Shown here one piece after another: positions 50,157 through 58,901 of a DNA stretch of 64,000 bases. Each line of letters opens with the position of its first letter. The first letter of the stretch is position 1. Source of the stretch: Pseudalkalibacillus sp. SCS-8 (GTDB lineage Bacteria; Bacillota; Bacilli; Bacillales; Fictibacillaceae); contig NZ_CP143541.1 in assembly GCF_040126055.1 (NCBI RefSeq), positions 1,116,001 to 1,180,000 of the forward strand. The letters are read 5' to 3'. The notes under the pieces were generated by a model. It was not told the origin of the DNA. It ran no database searches and saw nothing but the letters and a program-made list of their open reading frames with translations. Position numbers and translations under genes: made by a program.

Positions 50157-51698
50157 TTAACTATTCGTCACAATAGAGTTTTCCTTTTGGCTGATTCTCT
50201 GTCGATTCTCTGCTTTTTTTGACTTAACTTCTTTTTGCGCGGCTTTGAAAAAAGACGCCCCCATTAATAGGATCACCAGAGAAAAAGGCAGTGCAGTAAT
50301 GATCAGCACATTCTGCAACCCTTGTGTACCTCCGAAATAGACAATGATTGCAGCCATCGTCGATAAAGTGAGTCCCCAAATGATTTTCACCCTGCTTGTC
50401 GGATTCAATGATCCTTCAGTTGAAAGCATGCCGAGTACGAATGTAGCTGAGTCCGCTGAAGTGATAAAGAAAATCGCAATGACAAAAACCGTGATAAATG
50501 ACATCAATGTACCTAATGGATACTCTTGAAGGACACCAAATGTCGCCGTTTCTAATGCGAATTTCGAGATTGTTGCGATTCCGTTCTGTTCAAGATACAA
50601 GGCTGACACGCCAAATACCGAGAAGAAAATGAAACAAACGAGAGAAGGTACGAACAAGACTCCCAGCATGAATTCTTTGATCGTTCTACCTCTCGAAATA
50701 CGTGCAATGAATATGCCGACGAATGGGGACCATGAAATCCACCATGCCCAATAGAAAATCGTCCAATTGTTGATCCAAGTACGATTATCCTCATTTAATG
50801 GTGCGATATTGAAACTCATGTTGAAGAAATTCGTAATGTAGCCTCCGATGCTCTGTGTGAACATATTCAAAATATATAATGTTGGACCGACGATGAATAA
50901 CAGAAGCAACAACAAAAATCCAAGGCCCATATTGATATTACTTAGGTATTTGATCCCTTTGTTAATGCCCGACCATGCTGAAATAATGAACAAGACTGTA
51001 GAAACAGCTAGTATCAACAATTGGACTGTAAAGTTACTGGGCGTCCTGAATAAAAAGGAGAGCCCTTCATTAATTTGTGCTGTGCCAAAACCAAGGGTAG
51101 CGGCTACACCCATCACAGTAGCTACAATGGCAAGCGTATCGATCAGCTTTCCGAGTGTGCCCTTCATCTTATCTTCTCCAAACAAAGGGATTAAAGTTGC
51201 GCTGATTAATCCTGGATACCCTTTATGGAACTTGAAATATGCAAGAACAAGTGCCACGACTCCATAAATTGCCCACGCATGGAGTCCCCAATGGAAAAAG
51301 GAATACTGCAAGGACTCCAAAATGGCTCGATTCGAACCAGTCTCAGAAACCGGTGCGTTTTTGAAAGCATGAGAGATCGGTTCTGCCGTCGTCCAAAAAA
51401 CCATCCCCATTCCCATACCTGCGCTGAATAGCATGGCGAACCATGTCGGTAGTGAAAATTGTGGCTTTTCATGTTCTCCCCCTAATTTGATCTTTCCAAA
51501 ACGAGAGAAGATCAAATATACACAAAAAGCAAGGATAACCGCAATGATAAGTAGATAATACCAGCCGAACTTATCTGAAATCGTTCCAGTGAACTTGCTC
51601 GTCATTTTTTCCAGATGGGTTGGTGCGAACCCACCCCAAAGTACAAATATTGTACAAACGGTAACTGCATACCAGAATACTTTTGTTACACTTTTCAT
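50157..51698 (-). CDS. BCCT family betaine/carnitine/choline transporter
   Basis: 513 residues from ATG 51698 with GAGGTGGAAGAATG upstream. Twelve helices with BCCT signatures: the GMGMGMVFW glycine segment (about residues 95-103), the tryptophan-rich WAWWISWSPFVGIFIARISRGR and FFITSADSATFVLGML. The charged C-terminal tail fits the osmosensing type. It imports glycine betaine or another trimethylammonium compound with Na+ or H+, for osmoprotection. It resembles OpuD of Bacillus, but I cannot separate OpuD from close paralogues. Confidence 0.93.
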   Translation of the reverse strand: MKSVTKVFWYAVTVCTIFVLWGGFAPTHLEKMTSKFTGTISDKFGWYYLLIIAVILAFCVYLIFSRFGKIKLGGEHEKPQFSLPTWFAMLFSAGMGMGMVFWTTAEPISHAFKNAPVSETGSNRAILESLQYSFFHWGLHAWAIYGVVALVLAYFKFHKGYPGLISATLIPLFGEDKMKGTLGKLIDTLAIVATVMGVAATLGFGTAQINEGLSFLFRTPSNFTVQLLILAVSTVLFIISAWSGINKGIKYLSNINMGLGFLLLLLLFIVGPTLYILNMFTQSIGGYITNFFNMSFNIAPLNEDNRTWINNWTIFYWAWWISWSPFVGIFIARISRGRTIKEFMLGVLFVPSLVCFIFFSVFGVSALYLEQNGIATISKFALETATFGVLQEYPLGTLMSFITVFVIAIFFITSADSATFVLGMLSTEGSLNPTSRVKIIWGLTLSTMAAIIVYFGGTQGLQNVLIITALPFSLVILLMGASFFKAAQKEVKSKKAENRQRISQKENSIVTNS

Positions 51699-51907
51699 TC
51701 TTCCACCTCATAAGTATGTAATCTTTTTTTATTTCTCCATTCTAAAATGGTGTACTTCCCTTTCATTCCACTAGAATCATTAAGAAAAACCTGATTGAAT
51801 AACGTTTTATCAATGAAATTTCTGGGAAAAGCGGGTAGCACGATTGATTTAAAACGGTAAGGTTGGACTTGATTTGTTCAAGAGACACCATAGAGGAGGG
51901 CTTCCAA

Positions 51908-52813
51908 ATGGAAAATATAAAGACAAATAAATCGTTTTATTATGGCTTAGCTTTTGTGATGTTTGCATCATTTTTATGGGGTGTCACAGGTGGTCTTTCA
52001 GGTTTTTTGCTTGATCGAGGATGGAACCCCCTTGTAATTGCTACGTTCCGTGGATTGGTAGGCCTTCTCTTTACGTTGATTTGGTTGGTCAGCAGGAAAA
52101 AAGTGAACATAACAATCAATCGACGTCTTATATTGTGGTCGATGTTTGCAGGTGTGGGTATTGCAGGAAACTATGTATTTTATTACTTAAGTATCGCGGA
52201 AACAAGTGTAGCGATTGCAGCAACACTTATGTATACAGCACCCATATTTGTATTCATCATTTCCGCTATGTTCAATCTGGAAAGAGTAACAACGTTCAAA
52301 CTCGTTTCGATCGTGATTGTGATCATAGGAATCGTATTATTGACAGGGTCCTATAAAAAGGATCTAGCCGACCTGAACTTATTTGGCATTTTAGCCGGAC
52401 TTCTATCTGGCCTCTCTTATGCGATGTTTATTTTTGGTTTGAAAAACAGCTCCGAAAATGGAGATCAAATCATCGTATTGGCACTTGCTTTTCTTGTCCA
52501 ATTTCTACTTGTGTTCACATATGCAGATAAACAACAAATTGTACAGGTTGTCGTTGAGTTCAAAGATATCTGGTGGTTCATACTGACGGGTATCGCCGGT
52601 GCTGGATTATCGTTCTTCTTTTACGTAAACGGACTGAAAAAGATTAATCCAGGAATCGCCTCGATTGTTGCCATGATCGAGCCAGTAACAGCCTCATTGT
52701 TTGGAGTCCTTGTACTAGGGCAATTCTTGTCACCCGTCCAACTCGTAGGCATGGCGATGATCCTGTTCATCATCACCTTCCTATGCAAACACACCCTCAG
52801 AAATGGAGAATAA
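51908..52813 (+). CDS. EamA/DMT family transporter
   Basis: 301 residues from ATG 51908 (AGAGGAGGGCTTCC upstream); the open frame upstream to 51863 has no site. Ten helices in two EamA repeats; the first includes FVMFASFLWGVTGGLSGFLLDRGWNPLVIATFRGLVGLLFTLIW, the second GIAGAGLSFFFYVNGLKKINPGIASIVAMIEPVTASLFGVLVLGQ. Exporter of amino acids or other metabolites is the usual role. The GTGTCAGGCACC element lies just past its stop. Confidence 0.92.
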   Translation: MENIKTNKSFYYGLAFVMFASFLWGVTGGLSGFLLDRGWNPLVIATFRGLVGLLFTLIWLVSRKKVNITINRRLILWSMFAGVGIAGNYVFYYLSIAETSVAIAATLMYTAPIFVFIISAMFNLERVTTFKLVSIVIVIIGIVLLTGSYKKDLADLNLFGILAGLLSGLSYAMFIFGLKNSSENGDQIIVLALAFLVQFLLVFTYADKQQIVQVVVEFKDIWWFILTGIAGAGLSFFFYVNGLKKINPGIASIVAMIEPVTASLFGVLVLGQFLSPVQLVGMAMILFIITFLCKHTLRNGE

Positions 52814-52821
52814 TAGATGAA

Positions 52822-52928
52822 GTGTCAGGCACCGATCAGAACCCCTTGCTGAACAAGGGTTCTGAATCGGTGCCTGACACCATTTCACTTCCCTACAGCC
52901 CCAACAGTTCTGAAATGGTGCCTGACAC
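52822..52928. repeat. Composite GTGTCAGGCACC palindromes
   Basis: Three cores at 52822 (GTGTCAGGCACC), 52868 (CGGTGCCTGACACC) and 52917 (TGGTGCCTGACAC). The first two form a long hairpin with arms GTGTCAGGCACCGAT-CAGAACCCCTTG and its near-complement around CTGAA. The third pairs CCATTTCA with TGAAATGG. It follows the EamA gene and may double as a terminator. Confidence 0.75.
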
Positions 52929-53013
52929 TATGAATTTTGTAATAATTCTGTAAAGTAAACGCTATCAAAATTATGGTACGATAATAAATGGTTAAGGGGA
53001 GAGGTTGTTAAAG

Positions 53014-53085
53014 GTGGAATACATAAGAAAACGTGCCATAGATAAAAAAGATAATATTATCTCAAAATATGGAAAAACGAAATAA
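53014..53085 (+). CDS. Possible 23-residue basic peptide
   Basis: GTG 53014 with AAGGGGAGAGGTTG upstream reads MEYIRKRAIDKKDNIISKYGKTK. The peptide is basic with no hydrophobic helix. It sits 81 bases upstream of the NlpC/P60 gene. Only start context supports it; it may be a chance frame. Confidence 0.2.
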   Translation: MEYIRKRAIDKKDNIISKYGKTK

Positions 53086-53166
53086 CTTGTTGCATTCTAC
53101 TTTTTTAACTTCATCCCAATTGGTTTTTATAGACCAGAAATCAAAATTCCAATTGGAGGAGAAGGA

Positions 53167-53973
53167 ATGAAGAAAAAGCTTTTACCGATTGCACTTGCTA
53201 CGGGGATTGTATTTTCAGGAGCTGGACAAGCATTTGGCGCGACAGGGGATCAGATCATTGATACAGGGGATGATTACTTAGGGGTACCGTATCAGTATGG
53301 CGCACCTGTTGGCAATACGAGTTCCTTTGATTGTTCGTCCTTTACTGTAACCGTTTTCGAGAAGCATGGCGTCCATTTGCCGAGAACGAGCCGCGCACAA
53401 GCGACTGTAGGACAAGCGGTATCAAAATCCGATCTTCAGGTTGGAGATCTATTGTTCTATGATACTGATTTCAATGGCACAATCAACCATGTGACGATTT
53501 ATGCTGGAAACGGAAAAATGCTCGGGGCACAGTCTTCGACAGGTGTTGCGTTCACAGACGCTTTTTCACCTTATTATTGGGGAGACCGGTTTGTGAAAGC
53601 AAGACGTGTCTTGAATTCTGTCACACCTGATACGAAAGTGGCCAGTGAAACAACATCCAACCACGCGACATACACTGTGCGCAGCGGTGATACACTATGG
53701 GGAATAAGCAAAAAATACAATATGTCTGTAACAAAGCTGAAGCAATTGAACAGTCTTTCATCACATATCATTTACCCTGGTCAACAATTGAACGTATCCG
53801 GGACAACAGCTCAAAACGAAGCACCGCAAGCTTCCACCTATACGGTGAAATCAGGTGATACGCTGTGGGGCATCAGTAAAAAATTTGGCACGACCGTAAG
53901 TGCTTTGAAGAATGCAAACCAGCTATCTTCAAATACGATCTATCCAGGTCAAACGTTCAAAATTCCAAACTGA
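53167..53973 (+). CDS. Secreted NlpC/P60 endopeptidase with two C-terminal LysM domains
   Basis: 268 residues from ATG with TTGGAGGAGAAGGA upstream. A signal peptide (about residues 1-24, ending QAFGA) is followed by NlpC/P60 (about residues 28-145): catalytic Cys in FDCSSF, His in INHVTIYAG. Then LysM 1 (about 165-210, YTVRSGDTLWGISKKYN) and LysM 2 (about 222-267, YTVKSGDTLWGISKKFG). It cuts D-glutamyl-DAP links in peptidoglycan and binds the wall by LysM. The order (catalytic first) is the reverse of LytE/LytF, where LysM repeats come first. Confidence 0.93.
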   Translation: MKKKLLPIALATGIVFSGAGQAFGATGDQIIDTGDDYLGVPYQYGAPVGNTSSFDCSSFTVTVFEKHGVHLPRTSRAQATVGQAVSKSDLQVGDLLFYDTDFNGTINHVTIYAGNGKMLGAQSSTGVAFTDAFSPYYWGDRFVKARRVLNSVTPDTKVASETTSNHATYTVRSGDTLWGISKKYNMSVTKLKQLNSLSSHIIYPGQQLNVSGTTAQNEAPQASTYTVKSGDTLWGISKKFGTTVSALKNANQLSSNTIYPGQTFKIPN

Positions 53974-53980
53974 ATCGACT

Positions 53981-54099
53981 AAAAGAGGTTGACTCGAAAC
54001 AATCAGTTCATACACCTTTATAACTACGTACCCGTTGTGATTTACAACAGGTATAGATGAAGGTGACCGACTGATTGGAGTCACCCTCTTTTTTTTGTT
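53981..54099 (+). terminator. Large hairpin terminator
   Basis: AAGAGG-TTGACTC-(GA)-CAATCAGT pairs at long range with ACTGATTG-GAGTCA-CCCTCTT, ending in TTTTTTTGTTC. An inner ACC-GTTGT/ACAAC-GGT stem lies in the 60-base loop. It follows the NlpC/P60 gene. Confidence 0.72.
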
Positions 54100-54164
54100 C
54101 ATGAATTTCTCTCAATGAAAATATGAATCTCAGTAAAGGTCTTATTCATATTGGGGGAAGTAAA

Positions 54165-55433
54165 ATGGCAATCCATACAGTGGTAACGGGGGATAATCTG
54201 TGGAAGATTTCGGTTGCATACGGTGTCCCGGTCTCGACTCTGAAGCTAGTGAACGGACTTGTTTCTGATGGACTCGTACCGGGATTAAATTTGTATATCC
54301 CTGATCAGGGACTACCGGAAAGATACTATCAGATCAAAGCAGGGGATACGTACTGGAAGCTTTCGCAACAGTTCAGTACGACCGTAAAAGCGATCGCCCT
54401 CAGTAACCCAGGTATATCTCCTGATAATCTGGTTATCGGAGAGCGGATCCGCATCCGGACGATGTTGAAATATCCAATGGAGTCCCTCGTTTTCATCGAT
54501 GCCACCCAAACATCCAACTATCAGGAGATTTTAAGTCAGCTCTCAGAGAGTATGACTTACTTGGCCATTTTTACGTATTCCTTCACACGGGATGGTGCAT
54601 TAATTGAAATAGATGATGCACAGATCCTCGAGATAAGTAAACAATTCAATGTGAAGCCGCTTCTTGTTCTTAGCAATTATGAAAAGAACATGTTCAGTCC
54701 AGACCTGGCAGGTGATGTCCTTCAAAGCGAAGAAAAGCGAAAGACCCTCATCAATAACGTAATAAATGCCGTCACTCGAAAAAAGTATGCCGGAGTAAGT
54801 ATCGATTTTGAATTCGTCCCTCCAACGAGGCGGAATGACTTCACCTCCTTTTTAAGAGAGTTGAAAGTCGTGTTAGGGGATCGAATCCTGCAAGTCAATG
54901 CTCATGCAAAAATAAAGGACCTTCCTGATAACCGACTTGTCGGATTTCTTGATTACAGAGCAATCGGCGAAATTGTAGACATCGTATCCATCATGACGAT
55001 CGACTATGGATATGCGATCGGCCCTCCTGATCCGATTGCGCCTACATGGTGGGTGGAGCAAGTATTGATGTATGCGACAGGACAAATCAACCGTCGTAAA
55101 ATCATGATGGCCTTCAGCTTATACGGATATGACTGGTCGCTTCCAATCACTGCAGGACGGCCGGCAGAAATGCTTGCGGTTCAAACGGCACAGAACAGGG
55201 CCATCTCTTCCTGGATTCCTATTCAATACGATTGGACCGCACAGGCACCTGGATTTATGTACCGGAAAAATAACACAGAACATGCGGTCTGGTTCGAGGA
55301 CATACAAAGTGTCGTAGCAAAGTACAAACAAATGGAGGTCTACAATCTCTTAGGAGCAACCTATTGGCGGTTACGGTATCGATTCCCACAGAATTGGGCG
55401 TATGTGAAAAAGAACATTCAAGTACTGAAATGA
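54165..55433 (+). CDS. LysM-GH18 spore cortex-lytic-type enzyme (YaaH/SleL family)
   Basis: 422 residues from ATG 54165 (TTGGGGGAAGTAAA upstream); the in-frame ATG 54123 is weaker. LysM 1 (about residues 2-46, IHTVVTGDNLWKISVAYG), LysM 2 (about 52-98, YYQIKAGDTYWKLSQQF), then GH18 with catalytic acid in AGVSIDFEFV (about 226-232) and a C-terminal HAVWFEDIQSVVAKYKQME...YWRLRYRFPQNW block as in YaaH/YdhD. No signal peptide, typical of spore-cortex enzymes. Hydrolyses cortex peptidoglycan glycan during germination. The exact orthologue (SleL vs YdhD) is not resolved. Confidence 0.88.
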   Translation: MAIHTVVTGDNLWKISVAYGVPVSTLKLVNGLVSDGLVPGLNLYIPDQGLPERYYQIKAGDTYWKLSQQFSTTVKAIALSNPGISPDNLVIGERIRIRTMLKYPMESLVFIDATQTSNYQEILSQLSESMTYLAIFTYSFTRDGALIEIDDAQILEISKQFNVKPLLVLSNYEKNMFSPDLAGDVLQSEEKRKTLINNVINAVTRKKYAGVSIDFEFVPPTRRNDFTSFLRELKVVLGDRILQVNAHAKIKDLPDNRLVGFLDYRAIGEIVDIVSIMTIDYGYAIGPPDPIAPTWWVEQVLMYATGQINRRKIMMAFSLYGYDWSLPITAGRPAEMLAVQTAQNRAISSWIPIQYDWTAQAPGFMYRKNNTEHAVWFEDIQSVVAKYKQMEVYNLLGATYWRLRYRFPQNWAYVKKNIQVLK

Positions 55434-55439
55434 GCACAC

Positions 55440-55476
55440 AAAAAAGAGCCTTCCACACACAGGAAGGCTCTTTTAC
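55440..55476. terminator. Bidirectional terminator
   Basis: AAAAGAGCCTTCC (55441-55453) pairs with GGAAGGCTCTTTT (55461-55474) around a short ACACACA loop. It separates the GH18 gene from bioB. Confidence 0.9.
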
Positions 55477-55479
55477 CAT

Positions 55480-56466
55480 TTAATTAGGTACTTTAACGTA
55501 ATCGATTTCAAATCCTAAGTCTTCAAGCATTTCATGGTCTTTCGTGCTTTCTTGACCCGCAGTTGTCAAATAATCGCCTACAAAGATCGAGTTAGCGGCA
55601 TAGAGCCCAAGAGGCTGGAGACTCCTCAAGTTCACTTCTCGACCACCTGAAATCCGGATCTCTTTTGTCGGATTGATGAAGCGGAATAAAGCGAGAACCT
55701 TCAAGCAATAACGTGGATCGAGCTCATGAGTCCCTTCCAGAGGGGTACCGTCGATCGCGTGCAAAAAGTTGACTGGAATTGAATCAGCATCGAGTACCTT
55801 CAAGCTTCTTGCCACATTTACGACTTCTTCTTTCGTTTCTTTCATTCCCACAATAACACCTGAACATGGTGAGATGCCTGCTTCTTTGGCGATTGAAACA
55901 GTTGAAACTCTGTCCTGGTAAGTATGGGAGGTCGTGATGTTATCGTGGTTCGTTTCTGCTGTGTTCAAATTATGGTTGTAACGATCGACTCCGGCTGCTT
56001 TCAAACGCTCGGCTTGTTCAGGTTTCAAGATACCAAGACAAGCACAAACCTTCAGATCGTAATTCTGCTTGATTTCTTCTACAGCCGAGACAACGGTATC
56101 GACGTCACGGTTACTCGGTCCTCTTCCACTTGCGACGATACAGTAAGTACCGACATTCAATTGATCGGCCTGAGCAGCGCCGTCGAGCAAGGTCTGTTTT
56201 TCTACCATCGTATAGGCATCAATCGGAGCTTTGGAGACAATCGATTGAGCACAATAGCCACAGTTCTCAGGACAAAGCCCGGACTTTGCATTCAGGATCA
56301 TGTTCAGCTTCACTTTGTTTCCGTAATAGGTTTTTCTAATTTGATAAGCAGCATGAAGGAGAAGCAATAGCTCCTCATCAGGTGCATTCAGAATCGACAA
56401 AGCTTCTTCGTCGGTTATTTCCCCGCCGTCTATTACTCGATCAGCAAGTTGGTCCCATTTATTCAT
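55480..56466 (-). CDS. bioB: Biotin synthase
   Basis: 328 residues from ATG 56466 (AAAAGGAGTGTCTGG upstream). A radical SAM enzyme: CxxxCxxC is CPENCGYC (about residues 65-72, in NAKSGLCPENCGYCAQS). The [2Fe-2S] ligands lie in GTYCIVASGRGP, VCACLGIL and the RISGGREVNLRS arginine region. YNHNLNTAE and GVIVGMKET blocks are also present. It inserts sulfur into dethiobiotin. Downstream of bioY, 20 bases away, in one transcript. Confidence 0.97.
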   Translation of the reverse strand: MNKWDQLADRVIDGGEITDEEALSILNAPDEELLLLLHAAYQIRKTYYGNKVKLNMILNAKSGLCPENCGYCAQSIVSKAPIDAYTMVEKQTLLDGAAQADQLNVGTYCIVASGRGPSNRDVDTVVSAVEEIKQNYDLKVCACLGILKPEQAERLKAAGVDRYNHNLNTAETNHDNITTSHTYQDRVSTVSIAKEAGISPCSGVIVGMKETKEEVVNVARSLKVLDADSIPVNFLHAIDGTPLEGTHELDPRYCLKVLALFRFINPTKEIRISGGREVNLRSLQPLGLYAANSIFVGDYLTTAGQESTKDHEMLEDLGFEIDYVKVPN

Positions 56467-56486
56467 CCAGACACTCCTTTTAAGAA

Positions 56487-57065
56487 TTATGCCGCTTTAT
56501 TGCTGAATGTACGTGTCGTTTTTGAAATCGTACGTAACAGTCTAGGTGCGAACAAACCGGCAAGTACGGACAAAATTAAATCTTTTGGTAACGGTGCTAC
56601 CATCCATCCCCACGCCATTGCATAAGAGAAGCCTTCTGGTGCTTCCAACCAGGTTACAAGTGCCATATACATCCAGTTGGTTCCTGCAATATAGTTGATC
56701 GCCATTCCGACTAATGCAGCAATGACAAAGCGTTGTTTGCTGTTGCTTTTTTCAACGATCTTCCCAGCTACATAAGCGACGAGGATAAATGATAGGATGA
56801 AGCCGAATGTCGGTTTCATAAGCATTCCGAATCCACCGGAAAATCCGGCAAAAACGGGTACTCCGGCTAATCCAATCAAGGCATATACTGTCATGGAGAT
56901 CGCCCCGAGACGACTTCCTAAAATCAGTCCAGCAAGGACGCTAAAAAAGGTTTGGAGCGTGATTGGAACACTTCCAATGACAATCATGGATGTAAGGTTG
57001 GCGCCCACAGCCATTAATGCGGCGAACACCGCTGCTAGTGTAATGTCAATCGGTTTAAGTTTCAT
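56487..57065 (-). CDS. bioY: Biotin transporter BioY (ECF S component)
   Basis: 192 residues from ATG 57065 (AAAATGGGGGAAACAC upstream); the frame upstream to 57116 is promoter region. Six helices with the BioY pattern: AVFAALMAVGANLTS..., VPITLQTFFSVLAGLILGSRLGAISMTVYALIGLAGVPVFAGFSGG and the PTFGFILSFILVAYVAG block. It binds biotin and works with an ECF energy-coupling module, whose genes are not here. Cotranscribed with bioB and controlled by a candidate BirA operator overlapping its promoter. Confidence 0.95.
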   Translation of the reverse strand: MKLKPIDITLAAVFAALMAVGANLTSMIVIGSVPITLQTFFSVLAGLILGSRLGAISMTVYALIGLAGVPVFAGFSGGFGMLMKPTFGFILSFILVAYVAGKIVEKSNSKQRFVIAALVGMAINYIAGTNWMYMALVTWLEAPEGFSYAMAWGWMVAPLPKDLILSVLAGLFAPRLLRTISKTTRTFSNKAA

Positions 57066-57097
57066 TGTGTTTCCCCCATTTTCTTTTTCTCTATTGA

Positions 57098-57127
57098 AGA
57101 ATAGCCGAAAATCCACCTTTATGTCAA
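57098..57127 (-). promoter_or_regulatory. Candidate sigma-A promoter of bioY-bioB
   Basis: On the minus strand TTGACA (complement of 57122-57127), 18-base spacer, TATTCT (complement of 57098-57103), about 33 bases before bioY. Confidence 0.65.
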
Positions 57128-57151
57128 CTTTGTATTTTAATAGGTTAACAT
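57121..57151. promoter_or_regulatory. Candidate BirA operator
   Basis: ATGTCAAC (57121-57128) and GTTAACAT (57144-57151) form an inverted repeat with a 15-base gap, the spacing of BirA sites. One arm covers the -35 hexamer. The pairing and the location in front of bioY-bioB support biotin repression. Confidence 0.72.
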
Positions 57152-57261
57152 TAAAATAAATGATTTAAGCAGTTGAGAAAAATTGGTATAATGTTAGCAT
57201 TCTATCTACAAGGTTGAATGAAAGATACCGATAAAAGAGTTAAGATACTACAAACGACATC

Positions 57262-58800
57262 ATGTTTATGGAGCTGAAGCGGATGTTTCTTGATTTATTG
57301 AACAATCTAGCGATCACAGCATCGTTTTTATTCATTGCTGGAAAGTTTTTTCAAAATCGCAATTTAGAGCGGGATAATACGGTTAGAATTAAAATATTAC
57401 TAGGTTTTGGGGCTGGCGTGTTAGGGACTCTTCTTATGCTGAATTCCATTCACCCGAATGAAACCGTCATCGTGGATTTGCGTCATCTCGCTATGATTCT
57501 AGCAGCCGTATTTGGAGGTCCAATAGCGGGGGTACTCTCAGGTTTGATTATCGGGGCCATGCGCATCATCTTGTATGGCGTCAGTGGAGCTTCTGTCATT
57601 GCTGCTGCCGTTACAGCTGGAATTGGAATTTTAATAGGTTTACTGGCATTAGTAAGGTTTCCAAAGATACTCTATAAGTATTTGATTATGAATCTCATCT
57701 GTATCATGGCTTTTTCCGTTACGATCCTATATCTATTGAATGATGTGGTCCTAACAGGGAAGGTCCTGATCTATTTTATACCATTTGCTGTATGTGGAAA
57801 TCTCTTTACGTATTTCTTAGCTGAATCCATTAAGAAGGCAAACGAAAACCATCGAAACATTAAATACTATAAGCTATTAGCGGAGAATTCCTCCGATTTG
57901 ATCACGACCCACCAGCTTGACGGTACTTTCAAGTATGTCTCACCATCTAGTCGTACCATTCTGGGGTATGATCCTGATGAGCTGATGGGTAAAAATCCGT
58001 ATGATTTCTATCACCCAGAGGATTTGTCCAAGATTTCGGCATCACACGATACAATACTCGATTCAAATCAAGACGATGTCGTCGAGTATCGATTCAGACG
58101 TAAAGATGGATCGTATGTGTGGCTTGAAACGACGTCCAAGAAAATGAGTGGTACTGGCATTGAAACGGACGAGCTCATTTGTTCATCAAGGGATGTCGAT
58201 ATCAGAAAGAAGCTCGAAAACGATTTGATCGACAGGAATAATGAGCTGAAACGGATATCGAATATGGACGGCTTAACAGAAATTTATAATCGTAGGTATT
58301 TCGATTACATGCTTTCGGAGGAATGGAAGAGAGCAGTGGAAAAGGGGACAAGCCTGTCCTTAATCATGTTCGACATCGATTATTTCAAATTTTATAACGA
58401 TACATATGGCCATCAACAAGGGGATGAATGCATCAAAGAAATCGCGCATGTTGGTAAAATGGTCTTGAACAAACCGTACGATCTCATCGCACGATATGGG
58501 GGCGAAGAGTTTGCTGTCATCCTTCCGGACACATCTGAGAATGGGGCTCTAAAGGTCGCCGAGACAATTAGAAGAAGTGTACAGGTTCTAGCTATTCCCC
58601 ATGTGAATTCAAAAGTGAAGCCGATTGTAACAGTAAGTGTAGGTGTCGCAACGGTCCAGCCAACGAAAGAGATGAATCATTTGCAGCTGGTCGTTCATGC
58701 TGATGACGCTCTTTATAAAGCGAAAAACGCTGGGCGAAACCGGGTTCATTTTTGCGATGTTGAGTCAGAAGAAACGAAAGATATCGTGCCACAGAGTTGA
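57262..58800 (+). CDS. Diguanylate cyclase: 5TM-5TMR_LYT membrane sensor, PAS and GGDEF
   Basis: 512 residues from ATG 57262 (no strong site; ATG 57268 also possible). Residues 1-195 are six hydrophobic segments with the 5TMR-LYT pattern (VDLRHLAMILAAVFGGPIAGVLSGLIIGAMRI). PAS domain about residues 205-335 (SSDLITTHQLDGTFKYVSPSSRTILGYDPDELMG). GGDEF domain about 340-500 with intact RYGGEEFAVILPDTS. The position of the usual inhibitory-site RxxD has KPYD (Lys for Arg), so feedback by c-di-GMP may be lost. Produces c-di-GMP. Confidence 0.92.
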   Translation: MFMELKRMFLDLLNNLAITASFLFIAGKFFQNRNLERDNTVRIKILLGFGAGVLGTLLMLNSIHPNETVIVDLRHLAMILAAVFGGPIAGVLSGLIIGAMRIILYGVSGASVIAAAVTAGIGILIGLLALVRFPKILYKYLIMNLICIMAFSVTILYLLNDVVLTGKVLIYFIPFAVCGNLFTYFLAESIKKANENHRNIKYYKLLAENSSDLITTHQLDGTFKYVSPSSRTILGYDPDELMGKNPYDFYHPEDLSKISASHDTILDSNQDDVVEYRFRRKDGSYVWLETTSKKMSGTGIETDELICSSRDVDIRKKLENDLIDRNNELKRISNMDGLTEIYNRRYFDYMLSEEWKRAVEKGTSLSLIMFDIDYFKFYNDTYGHQQGDECIKEIAHVGKMVLNKPYDLIARYGGEEFAVILPDTSENGALKVAETIRRSVQVLAIPHVNSKVKPIVTVSVGVATVQPTKEMNHLQLVVHADDALYKAKNAGRNRVHFCDVESEETKDIVPQS

Positions 58801-58807
58801 TTTTCCA

Positions 58808-58856
58808 ATTTAAAAAGCACACCTTTCCTGAACGGAGGGGTGTGCTTTTTAAATTG
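58808..58856. terminator. Bidirectional terminator
   Basis: AAAAAGCACACC pairs with GGTGTGCTTTTT, with A- and T-runs on both sides, between the diguanylate cyclase gene and the convergent LOG-family gene. Confidence 0.88.
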
Positions 58857-58901
58857 AAGGGGGAGGGAGAGGATAGACCGTTAATATGAATTGGAGGTTT
58901 T

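Noticed and set aside
55924..56370. 148-residue plus-strand frame opposite bioB
   Set aside because: Antisense to a highly conserved radical SAM enzyme; no ribosome binding site and odd composition.
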